Source: Syntrophaceae bacterium
GTDB lineage: Bacteria > Desulfobacterota > Syntrophia > Syntrophales > Smithellaceae
Length of the DNA stretch: 61,413 nucleotides
NCBI GenBank assembly: GCA_009773315.1
Contig: WRPE01000013.1
Coordinates: 1 to 61,413 of the forward strand
Direction of reading: 5' to 3'
Part shown: piece after piece, positions 1 to 7,014 of the stretch
Numbering within the stretch: the stretch's first letter is position 1
Layout: every line of letters starts with the position of its first letter
Notes under the pieces: model-generated
Databases searched by the model: none
What the model was told of the DNA's origin: nothing
Seen by the model: the letters and a program-made list of their open reading frames with translations, nothing else
Program-made: the position numbers and the translations under genes

Positions 1-1
1 C

Positions 2-98
2 CTACAGCTTTTCCAGTTTCCCGGAAGCCCCACCACGAGATTTCAATGACTTACGCCATTCCAAAGACCAAAATGTGCCTACAGCTGTCGAACGTCGG
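2..98 (+). repeat. Left arm of a 97-bp terminal inverted repeat
   Basis: Bases 2-98 are the exact reverse complement of 61317-61413, with position i pairing with 61415-i. The match breaks at base 99. Both copies carry the same open frame, which ends at a TGA just past the repeat here and continues into the HD-GYP gene at the other end. Either a repeated genomic segment or an assembly boundary would explain it. Confidence 0.95.
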
Positions 99-101
99 TG
101 A
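3..101 (+). pseudogene. 3' fragment of an open frame, shared with the HD-GYP gene
   Basis: The frame is open from the window edge and stops at TGA 99-101. Its translation ends in SKDQNVPTAVERR. The same residues precede the GAF region of the HD-GYP gene at the right end, where the frame continues instead of stopping. This could be the truncated end of a paralogous sensor gene, the true C-terminus of another protein, or an artefact of the window ending in a repeat. No domain can be recognised in 32 residues. Confidence 0.4.
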
Positions 102-153
102 AAACAATACAGATACTTTCTTACTCAATTTTTCTTCTATCATCGTACCCCCT

Positions 154-408
154 CTATAAATCGTACTTTCGTGGTCTTCCAACCCTTGACCTTTGTTCAT
201 CCTTCATAAGATAGTTTTCAATGATACGTTTTCTGATCGTTCCTGAAATCCTGTGTATGTCTGACACACGATAAATTGATACAATTCTTATCTGTCCTAC
301 TTGTAAAATAAGATCTTTCACAACATCTTGTTCATCGGTTCCAATTACCTTACAAATAAAGGTAATTCCAGATTGTAAAACTTCATATTCTACACTGAAC
401 AGAACCAT
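154..408 (-). CDS. Small protein of unknown function, AT-rich region
   Basis: This is an 84-residue protein starting MVLFSVEYEVLQSG and ending in a basic GRPRKYDL tail. I chose the ATG at 408 because AAGGTGG lies six bases upstream; a TTG two codons earlier would overlap that ribosome binding site. The middle is predicted to alternate strands and helices, with no signal peptide, membrane segment or cysteine cluster. I do not recognise the family. The gene is markedly richer in A+T than the genes beyond the tRNA-Thr, and it sits in what looks like an integrated element. It is preceded by an 11-bp inverted repeat at 437-471 that could be its operator. Coding status is supported mainly by the ribosome binding site and codon frame. 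Confidence 0.5.
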   Translation of the reverse strand: MVLFSVEYEVLQSGITFICKVIGTDEQDVVKDLILQVGQIRIVSIYRVSDIHRISGTIRKRIIENYLMKDEQRSRVGRPRKYDL

Positions 409-436
409 AAACAACCACCTTCGATAAACTTATATG

Positions 437-471
437 AATGATATTATTTATAAAAAACAGATAATATCATT
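437..471. repeat. 11-bp inverted repeat upstream of the small gene
   Basis: AATGATATTAT at 437-447 is repeated as its exact reverse complement at 461-471, with a 13-base AT-rich spacer. It lies 29 bases upstream of the start codon of the small leftward gene. It could be an operator or a stem-loop; nothing in the sequence decides between them. Confidence 0.7.
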
Positions 472-587
472 TATTATAGGATGGATTTACGAGTGAAAAT
501 AATGAAGGTAATCAATAGCTTACGGGCGCGTCAATAATAACGTAAATTGTTGAAATTGCTCATAAATATACGATTTTATTGTACATG

Positions 588-609
588 AAAATGTTTACAA
601 AATGTTTAC
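588..609. repeat. Tandem 11-bp repeat, possible integrase arm site
   Basis: AAAATGTTTAC occurs twice head to tail (588-598 and 599-609), a spacing of about one helical turn. It lies 47 bases outside the 3' end of tRNA-Thr. Short tandem sites beside a tRNA 3' end are typical of arm-type binding sites of tyrosine integrases. No integrase gene is visible in the window. Confidence 0.6.
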
Positions 610-655
610 TATAAAAAAATAGTGTTCGGGGAAAACCCCTAAACCCTTGATTTTC

Positions 656-731
<76 letters not shown>

Positions 732-847
732 ATCCATTAAAGAGATGTCGTATTTATATGATGGACTATCGCTTGTCAATATCAATCTGCACTTCCTTAA
801 TGATTGACTTCTTTTTCATTTTCCTTTAGCTTCCGCTGATAAAGCTG

Positions 848-1981
848 ATGATTATGGAAACCAAAATGATTATTTTTCTTTTAACCTTTTTATGCCTTTA
901 CGGCGGAATTAATTTTTATTTCTTTTTGCGTGTCAGAAGCATCCTCCATTTTTCCGGTATTTTGCAGGGTTTACTCCTGTGCCTTCTTGTTTTACTCATT
1001 ATCGCGCCGATTCTGGTGCGGCTTGCCGAATCCTTTTATCTGGAACAGATGGCGCAGACGGTCGCTTATGTCGGCTATATCTGGATGGCTTTTGTTTTTT
1101 TATTTTTCTTTTTGAGTATTTCATTCGAACTCATTCGAGTGATTTATAAGCTGATCAAGCCTTCGGCAAGCGTTGCTACTCTCCAAACAATCACTTTCGG
1201 TCTGGCGGCGTTTCTGTCTATTGTTCTGGTCACTTACGGCTATATCGACGCGCAGAGAGTCCGGGTAAAACATCTGGAAATAATGACACGGCAAGCCTTG
1301 CCTGAAAGCGGCAAGCTTCGTATCGTTCAGATATCCGACGTCCACGTGGGGATTATCATCCGTGAAAAACGCCTGGAGGCGATGCTAGAACGCATTCGGG
1401 AGGCCAACCCTGATATTCTGGTTTCCACGGGCGATCTGCTTGACGGGGAACTGGAAAATATCATGCATGATGCCCAGCGTTTTGCTGGAATTAAAGCTAA
1501 ATATGGTAAATTTGCCATTCTGGGCAATCATGAATATTACGCCGGCCTCAATCGCTCAATGCAGTTTATCAAAGCGGCCGGCTTTGAACTTCTGCGCGAC
1601 GACATGACACAGGCAGCAGGGATCACGATCTTCGGCGAGGACGATATCACCAGTCGCAGATCAGGCCTGACAAATAAAGGTGAAGAATTCAAAAAAGCCC
1701 TGGCCGAAAAGCGCGATGGTTTTGTCTTGCTGTTAAAGCATCAACCTTATATCGATAAGGGGGCAAATTTTAATTTACAGCTTTCCGGCCACACGCACGG
1801 CGGGCAGCTTTTTCCTTTCGGCATTATCACCCGTTTGTATTTTCCGAAGATCTACGGCCTGCATGAGTTGGCCCCCAACAAGTTGCTGTATGTAAGCCGC
1901 GGCACCGGCACCTGGGGTCCGCCCGTGCGCGTCTTCGCCCCGCCGGAAATTACGGTAATTGATTTGATCGGCCAAAAATGA
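848..1981 (+). CDS. Membrane-anchored metallophosphoesterase (YkuE/YaeI-like)
   Basis: The 377-residue protein has an N-terminal membrane region with about four hydrophobic segments in the first 140 residues, followed by a calcineurin-type phosphoesterase domain. The metal-binding motifs are visible in order: QISDVHVG (D-x-H), STGDLLDG (GD), LGNHEYY (GNHE) and SGHTHGG (GHxH). The family hydrolyses phosphoesters with two metal ions; YaeI/YkuE members are membrane-associated and some act on lipid-linked phosphates such as UDP-diacylglucosamine. Here the substrate is not known. A second ATG lies two codons in, and neither has a strong ribosome binding site. It stands alone between the tRNA-Thr and the convergent rpsT. 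Confidence 0.85.
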   Translation: MIMETKMIIFLLTFLCLYGGINFYFFLRVRSILHFSGILQGLLLCLLVLLIIAPILVRLAESFYLEQMAQTVAYVGYIWMAFVFLFFFLSISFELIRVIYKLIKPSASVATLQTITFGLAAFLSIVLVTYGYIDAQRVRVKHLEIMTRQALPESGKLRIVQISDVHVGIIIREKRLEAMLERIREANPDILVSTGDLLDGELENIMHDAQRFAGIKAKYGKFAILGNHEYYAGLNRSMQFIKAAGFELLRDDMTQAAGITIFGEDDITSRRSGLTNKGEEFKKALAEKRDGFVLLLKHQPYIDKGANFNLQLSGHTHGGQLFPFGIITRLYFPKIYGLHELAPNKLLYVSRGTGTWGPPVRVFAPPEITVIDLIGQK

Positions 1982-1996
1982 ATTGATTCACTATCA

Positions 1997-2008
1997 GGTC
2001 TAAAGACC
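1997..2008. repeat. Short palindrome GGTCT-AA-AGACC
   Basis: A 12-base palindrome just after the phosphoesterase stop codon. It shares its core with the larger palindrome at 2636-2668, so it may be a remnant of the same repeat family. There is no T-run, so it is not an obvious terminator. Confidence 0.4.
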
Positions 2009-2165
2009 CATACTACTGTTGATTTTTGACGGCGACTTGGTATCAATAGTTTCCTGGATATACCCTGATGGGCATACCGCCGGCCTTCGCAACCTAAAGG
2101 TCACAAGACCGATATGACGATTAGAGAGGTTGTGCAAAGCTCATTGCTTTTGAAAATGATGCGGG

Positions 2166-2204
2166 AATAAAAAACGCGGCCTGCCGGTGAGCAAGACCGC
2201 GTCC
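2166..2204 (-). terminator. Rho-independent terminator of rpsT
   Basis: Read on the minus strand, ACGCGG and CCGCGT pair as the two ends of an interrupted GC-rich stem and are followed directly by a run of six T residues. The hairpin starts a few bases after the rpsT stop codon. Confidence 0.8.
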
Positions 2205-2211
2205 GTATGAA

Positions 2212-2478
2212 TTATGCCTGAAGGGCGTTAACTTTCTTGGTTAAGCGTGAAATTTTGCGGGAAGCGTTTTTCTTATGGATCAGGCCTTTTGCCGCGGCTT
2301 TGGCCAATGCGGGAACGGTTGCTTTCATGGCATTTGCCGAGTCTTCTTTGTTCTTGTCTTCAACGGCCGTCAGAACCGATTTGACTTTGGTTTTGATCGC
2401 GGACTTGGCTGCAATATTGCGCTCCCGGCGGACTTTGCTTTGACGATCGCGTTTTTCTGCTGATTTATGTGTTGCCAA
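2212..2478 (-). CDS. rpsT: 30S ribosomal protein S20
   Basis: An 88-residue, very basic and alanine-rich protein beginning MATHKSAEKRDRQSK and containing the S20 signature KGLIHKKNASRKISRLTKKV. It binds 16S rRNA early in assembly of the 30S body. Length is normal for the family. The start codon is TTG (2478-2476), preceded by a strong AGGAGG. A UUG start is also used by Escherichia coli rpsT, where it is tied to translational autoregulation. The gene has its own promoter-like and terminator sequences, so it is probably monocistronic. Confidence 0.97.
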   Translation of the reverse strand: MATHKSAEKRDRQSKVRRERNIAAKSAIKTKVKSVLTAVEDKNKEDSANAMKATVPALAKAAAKGLIHKKNASRKISRLTKKVNALQA

Positions 2479-2519
2479 AAGTATCTCCTCCTGAACTTCT
2501 TTTTTATTAAGGTTTGGCT

Positions 2520-2547
2520 GTTTAACGCAATTGTTTCAGGCTGTCAA
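2520..2547 (-). promoter_or_regulatory. Putative sigma-70 promoter of rpsT
   Basis: The minus strand carries a perfect TTGACA (2547-2542), then 16 bases, then TTAAAC (2525-2520). The -10 match is weak. The position, 42-69 bases before the start codon, suits rpsT. Confidence 0.45.
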
Positions 2548-2635
2548 GCGCAATTTATCGAGCAAACAGATTGCAAACCCATAAAATGAGCGAAATAATG
2601 AGTAAAGTTGACATGGGGTGGCTGCCGGGAATTTC

Positions 2636-2668
2636 AGGTAGAGACAGGTCTAAGACCCGTCTCTACCT
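2636..2668. repeat. 33-bp palindromic intergenic element
   Basis: AGGTAGAGAC (2636-2645) pairs with GTCTCTACCT (2659-2668), and inside it GGTCT pairs with AGACC around a single base. The whole is a near-perfect palindrome with one mismatch. It lies ten bases beyond the stop codon of the acyl-CoA dehydrogenase. Palindromes of the GTAGAGAC...GTCTCTAC type are recurrent intergenic repeats in many bacteria. There is no T-run, so any terminator role is unproven. Confidence 0.7.
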
Positions 2669-2677
2669 TGTTTGCGG

Positions 2678-4486
2678 CTAACCTTCAAAATACTCATTCT
2701 TCATGGTAACCGTGAGGCCATCGCCGTTTAACAGGCGCGTGGCCAAACCTTCGATCTTGGGCATTTCATAGCCAAAGAAATAACGGCAGGTCATTACTTT
2801 ACCGTTGTAGAAATTGATATCGGCCGGACCTGCGTTGCCTTGAAGCGCTTTATTGGCCACTGTCGCCTGAAGCAGCCACTGCCAGGCAATGGCGATAATG
2901 CCGAAGAATTCGAGATACAGGGTAGCATCAGCCAGGAACATTTCCGGACCTTCCTTGGCGGCAACGCCAAAGAGATGAGCCGTAACTTTTTCCAGCTTTC
3001 CTAATGCCGCATCAAGAGCAGAAGCAAAAGGCTTCAGTTCGTCATCAGCTTCCGCAGCCTTGATGGTTTTACGGACTTCCGCAAGATAAAGCTGGGCCGC
3101 CTTGCCCTTTTTCATCATCATCTTGCGACCCAGAAGATCCATGCCCTGAATACCGGTTGTGCCCTCGTGAATCGGATGAATTCTGACGTCGCGGTAGAAC
3201 TGCTCCAGGGGGAACTCGTCACAATAACCATAACCACCCAGAATCTGAACCCCAGCGCTGCATGACAGAATGCCCATTTCCGATGGATACGTCTTGGCAA
3301 CAGGCGTCAAAAGCTCGAGAAGCAGGTTGTAATTCTCGTGATCTTCCCCTTCCGATACCTTTTCCATATCATGGTAACGGCAGCATTGCATGAGCAGGGA
3401 TAGAGACCCTTCGACGATTGCTTTCTGGAATAGAAGCATCCGTTTAATATCGGGATGTTCGATGATAGACACCTGGGGACTCAAAGGATCTTTCGATGAC
3501 AGCTTTCGCCCCTGAGGACGTTCTTTGGCATACTCCAGAGAGGCATAATAAGCGGCGGACGAAATACAGGCCGCGCCCAACCCCACATCAATTCTCGCCC
3601 CATTCATCATCTGAAACATATAGCTGAGCCCCTTGTTGGGTTCACCGACAAGCCAACCCCGGCAATCATCATTTTCCCCGAAAGCCAGTTGGGTGATGGG
3701 TCCGCCTCGATAGCCCAGCTTATGATAAATGCCGGCACAGTTGACATCGTTATGCGTAAGCGCGCCATTGGCCTCAATCCGCAGCTTGGGAATGATAAAC
3801 AGAGAAATTCCTTTTACGCCTGCCGGCGCCCCTTTGATCCTGCCGATAGCCAGATGAATGACGTTTTCCACGCCGTCATGCTCGCCGGCGGAAATGAAAA
3901 TCTTCTGGCCTTTGAATTTGTAATAACCCTGATCCGTCGGCTCTCCCGTGAGCGAAATATCAGTCAGAGAACTTCCTGCCTGGGGTTCCGTGAGCGCCAT
4001 GGTCCCCTGCCACTCACCGGCCATCATCTTGGGCAGATACAGGTCTTGCATCTCCTGCGTGCCGTAAGAAGCGATCAAACCGGCCGCTCCGGTGGTCAGA
4101 CCATGATAGATCGACCCGGAATAATTGGCAGCCGCAAAGATTGCCGTCGGCACCATCATGCCTATCATCTCCGGCAATTGCTGCCCTCCATGCTCACAGT
4201 TGAAAGTAGCGCCAATCCAACCCCCGGCGCCGCACTCCCGCATGATCGTCTTAACCTGAGGATGAACCTTAACTTCACCGTTCACATATTCCGGTTGATT
4301 CCGGTCCATTTCATGGAGGGTCGGCTTAAAGAGGTCTTTCCCCATCTTCATGGCCGTCTCCAAAACCATGTCAAAGACCTCACGGCTGTGGTCGGCATAA
4401 CGGGGATACTTAAGAAGGGACTCTGCGTCAAACATCTCGTAGAGCAAAAACTTTAAATTTCTATCGCTGATAAATTTTTCGGCCAT
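2678..4486 (-). CDS. Acyl-CoA dehydrogenase with C-terminal extension
   Basis: A 602-residue flavoprotein that would oxidise an acyl-CoA to the 2-enoyl-CoA and pass electrons to electron-transfer flavoprotein. Family motifs are MALTEPQAGSSLTDI (FAD/substrate region) and IHEGTTGIQGMDLLGRKM, whose Glu matches the catalytic base. At about 600 residues it is longer than the roughly 380-residue classical enzymes. It carries the extra C-terminal helical domain seen in the DmdC/AcdA-like branch, which acts on various acyl-CoAs. ATG 4486 follows GAGGAG by a normal distance. It lies downstream of the thiolase, separated by a strong hairpin, so it may be transcribed separately. The exact substrate cannot be read from the sequence. 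Confidence 0.93.
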   Translation of the reverse strand: MAEKFISDRNLKFLLYEMFDAESLLKYPRYADHSREVFDMVLETAMKMGKDLFKPTLHEMDRNQPEYVNGEVKVHPQVKTIMRECGAGGWIGATFNCEHGGQQLPEMIGMMVPTAIFAAANYSGSIYHGLTTGAAGLIASYGTQEMQDLYLPKMMAGEWQGTMALTEPQAGSSLTDISLTGEPTDQGYYKFKGQKIFISAGEHDGVENVIHLAIGRIKGAPAGVKGISLFIIPKLRIEANGALTHNDVNCAGIYHKLGYRGGPITQLAFGENDDCRGWLVGEPNKGLSYMFQMMNGARIDVGLGAACISSAAYYASLEYAKERPQGRKLSSKDPLSPQVSIIEHPDIKRMLLFQKAIVEGSLSLLMQCCRYHDMEKVSEGEDHENYNLLLELLTPVAKTYPSEMGILSCSAGVQILGGYGYCDEFPLEQFYRDVRIHPIHEGTTGIQGMDLLGRKMMMKKGKAAQLYLAEVRKTIKAAEADDELKPFASALDAALGKLEKVTAHLFGVAAKEGPEMFLADATLYLEFFGIIAIAWQWLLQATVANKALQGNAGPADINFYNGKVMTCRYFFGYEMPKIEGLATRLLNGDGLTVTMKNEYFEG

Positions 4487-4544
4487 ATTTTCTCCTCGAT
4501 TCTAAGATTGCGGAAAACCGCAATAAATTTGCCTGATAACTTAA

Positions 4545-4578
4545 AATGCCGCCAGGATAACGTGAACCTGGCGGCATT
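4545..4578 (-). terminator. Strong hairpin after the thiolase gene
   Basis: A perfect 12-bp stem, AATGCCGCCAGG (4545-4556) with CCTGGCGGCATT (4567-4578), and a 10-base loop. On the minus strand it is followed by ATTTTAA, a short T stretch. It probably terminates or attenuates the thiolase transcript ahead of the acyl-CoA dehydrogenase gene. Confidence 0.65.
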
Positions 4579-4637
4579 AATAAATTTCATCCTACAATTT
4601 TACACTTTTCCACACAGGGCAGTCAGCGTAAAACATC

Positions 4638-5846
4638 CTAAAGCTGCAGATTCTCGATAACAGTACCGACACCCAAGCCACCACCGCAGCAGGAGCTGAA
4701 GCAGCCGTAGCGTCCGCCTTTCTTGATCAGCTCTCTCATGGTGAAGATACAGATACGGGCACCAGACGCGCCGTTGGGATGGCCGTAGGAAATGGCGCCG
4801 CCATTGGGATTCCATTTGTTAAAATCAACCTTATCGCCGGTCTGTTTCTCAAGTTCCGCCGCAACCGCCAAGTTTTGCACGGCGAAAGCCTCATTGCATT
4901 CAATAACATCCAATTGCGAAAGTTTCACGTTGGCGCGTTTCAGGGCCTGGGGAACTGCGTAAGCAGGACCGATACCCATGATCTTGGGATCGACACCAAA
5001 GTCACCACCGGCCAGCCATTTTGCCATCGGCTTGTAGCCAAGCTGTTCAGCTTTTTCTTTGCTCATCATGAGCACAAAAGCAGCGCCGTCATTACGGCCG
5101 GACGAGTTACCGGCGGTGACGGTTCCGTCTTTGATGAAGGCGGGGGGCAGAGCGGCCAGCGCTTCCATCGTCGATACGCGGGGGAATTCATCAACTTTAA
5201 ACTCCAGCGGCGGATTTTTCTTTCCTTGGGGAACCATAACGGGGATAATATCCTGGGTGCAGAAACCGGATTCAATGGCTTTTTTTGTCCGCTCCTGGCT
5301 GCGGAATGAAAATTCATCCTGGGCCTGACGGGAAATATTGTACATTTTCTGCAGAGCTTCTGCGGTGAATCCCATGTTCATGGTTGCCGCATCCCGGGTG
5401 GGAGAACTGGAGTACGCTACCGGCATCGGAGGAATCATCCGGAAAGGTTCCTGTGCCATGGAAAATCTTGCACAGGCCTGACTGTAGGATTCAAAACCGC
5501 CGGCAATCATGATATCGGCCTGATTGGCCAGAATTCTCCAGGCGGCATGGTTGATCGAATCAATGGCCGAACCGCACTGCATTTCGACATAGGAAGCAGC
5601 GGTGCTGATGGGAAGTCCGCTGGCCAGTACCGCCCAGCGCGCCGGATTGATGGCGGATGTCGGTCCAATGGCTGATCCCATGAAAACACTGTCAACCACA
5701 CCACCCTTTTCGATAATCTTTGATTTTTCGACCAAACCTTTGAGCGCCAGGCCGGCCAGTTCTTCACCGATGATGTTGCGCAGGGTTTTCCCCATCGTGC
5801 CGAATGCTGTTCTAGCACAATCTACAAATACTACTTCTCTAGTCAT
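4638..5846 (-). CDS. Thiolase (acetyl-CoA C-acyltransferase)
   Basis: A thiolase-superfamily enzyme of 402 residues that cleaves a 3-ketoacyl-CoA with CoA, or condenses two acyl-CoAs in reverse. The nucleophilic Cys is in YVEMQCGSAIDS. Other motifs are CNEAFAVQ, GGAISYGHPNGASG (His base) and the C-terminal CCGGGLG. I chose ATG 5846, which follows AGGAGG; the open frame extends 30 codons further upstream, but those residues do not resemble a thiolase start. It sits between the epoxide-hydrolase-like gene and the acyl-CoA dehydrogenase, consistent with the last step of a beta-oxidation-type route. Confidence 0.95.
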   Translation of the reverse strand: MTREVVFVDCARTAFGTMGKTLRNIIGEELAGLALKGLVEKSKIIEKGGVVDSVFMGSAIGPTSAINPARWAVLASGLPISTAASYVEMQCGSAIDSINHAAWRILANQADIMIAGGFESYSQACARFSMAQEPFRMIPPMPVAYSSSPTRDAATMNMGFTAEALQKMYNISRQAQDEFSFRSQERTKKAIESGFCTQDIIPVMVPQGKKNPPLEFKVDEFPRVSTMEALAALPPAFIKDGTVTAGNSSGRNDGAAFVLMMSKEKAEQLGYKPMAKWLAGGDFGVDPKIMGIGPAYAVPQALKRANVKLSQLDVIECNEAFAVQNLAVAAELEKQTGDKVDFNKWNPNGGAISYGHPNGASGARICIFTMRELIKKGGRYGCFSSCCGGGLGVGTVIENLQL

Positions 5847-5982
5847 AACTCCTCCTGTATATTTTAGTTTTTTACGATGAAATCGTTTTTGAAATTTATC
5901 GAGGCTTACAAAAAAAACGATGTCTCCCGAAATCAATTCGAGGCGTTATCATACCTAAAAGGTCACGTCAAGCATATGGCGA

Positions 5983-6843
5983 TCAGGCCTTCTTAAAAAA
6001 ATCTTCGATCAGGGGATTGATCTTGCCCGCTTCTTCATGCTGTACCCAGTGGGAGGCGTCCTCGAATTTGACCAGCCGTCCCTGATCGCAGAAGGCCATG
6101 CTGGCCTCCGCCTGCTCGGGAATAATGGCGACATCATTGACGCCCCATAAGACGAGGGTAGGCATGGTGATTCTGAAACTGGCGGGTTTTTCCGAAGGCG
6201 TCTGCAGAGATGCCCGGTACCAGTTTACCATGGATGTGAAGGCATGAGGCTGCATGAAGGCTTCCCTGTATTTCTCCAGATCCGCAGGCAGGAATGCTCC
6301 CGGCCGACTGGTCTCCATGAGCAGATTAACAGGCCACTGATAATTATTGGCCGAAGCAAACTGCTCGACCGCGCCGGGAATCTGGAAATAGAAGATATAC
6401 CAGCTTCGCTCCATCTGTTTCTGATTGGAAAAGAGCGTCTTGCCCATAATAACCGGGTGGGGTACGTTCATAATAATGAGGCGTTCAATGCGCTCCGGAT
6501 ATTTAATCGCCGTCCACCAGGATACCGCAGCGCCCCAGTCATGGCCGACAAGGAAAATCTTTTTGCGGCCATAGGCATCAATCAGACCAACGATATCTTT
6601 GGCCAGTTCGTCTGACTTGTAGGGTGCAATTCCTTTGGGCTTATCGCTGAGATTGTAGCCTCGCTGGTCAGGCGCAACAACCAGATATCCTTTGTCAGCA
6701 AAATATTGAAGTTGTTTGCGCCAGGCATACCAGAATTCCGGAAAGCCATGGAGAAACAAAATCATCGGACCATCGGCCGGCCCGGCTTCCATAACGTGTA
6801 ATTTAATTCCGTTGGTCTCAATAAAACGTTCGCGTAAATCCAT
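5983..6843 (-). CDS. Alpha/beta hydrolase, epoxide hydrolase-like
   Basis: The 286-residue protein has the epoxide hydrolase/haloalkane dehalogenase layout: oxyanion-hole motif HGFPEFWYAW, then GHDWGAAVSW with Asp as nucleophile rather than Ser, and a C-terminal DASHWVQHE supplying the catalytic His. An Asp nucleophile normally forms an alkyl-enzyme ester, and the partner residues would open an epoxide or displace a halide. Length is usual for the family. There is no signal peptide, so it is cytoplasmic. In an anaerobe an epoxide substrate is unexpected; the true substrate may be another ester or a lactone. The gene lies within the leftward acyl-CoA cluster. Confidence 0.87.
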   Translation of the reverse strand: MDLRERFIETNGIKLHVMEAGPADGPMILFLHGFPEFWYAWRKQLQYFADKGYLVVAPDQRGYNLSDKPKGIAPYKSDELAKDIVGLIDAYGRKKIFLVGHDWGAAVSWWTAIKYPERIERLIIMNVPHPVIMGKTLFSNQKQMERSWYIFYFQIPGAVEQFASANNYQWPVNLLMETSRPGAFLPADLEKYREAFMQPHAFTSMVNWYRASLQTPSEKPASFRITMPTLVLWGVNDVAIIPEQAEASMAFCDQGRLVKFEDASHWVQHEEAGKINPLIEDFFKKA

Positions 6844-6869
6844 TTGGGCCTCCTTTAATAGAGGGGTTT

Positions 6870-7010
6870 AGGCTGAAGACTGAAGACTGTTAGGTCATTT
6901 TGTGGGGTGCTTCGCACCCGGTCACTTCATCATGCAGTCCACAGTCGGATGAACAAGCCACTGATCTCTGTTCCTTTAGCCTTCGGCCCTCAGTCTTCAG
7001 CCTTCAGCCT
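6870..7010. repeat. Intergenic inverted repeat, arms 19/20 matched
   Basis: Arms 6870-6889 and 6991-7010 are reverse complements with one mismatch (AGGCTGAAGACTGAAGACTG against AGGCTGAAGGCTGAAGACTG). Each arm is itself built from short TGAAGACT-like units. The 101-base interior holds a smaller hairpin, GGGTG/CACCC. The element fills the gap between the OYE reductase stop codon and the hydrolase start and carries no gene I can support. Confidence 0.7.
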
Positions 7011-7014
7011 ATTT

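Noticed and set aside
3689-4456. A 255-codon plus-strand open frame
   Set aside because: It is antisense to the acyl-CoA dehydrogenase and its composition is that of a shadow frame.
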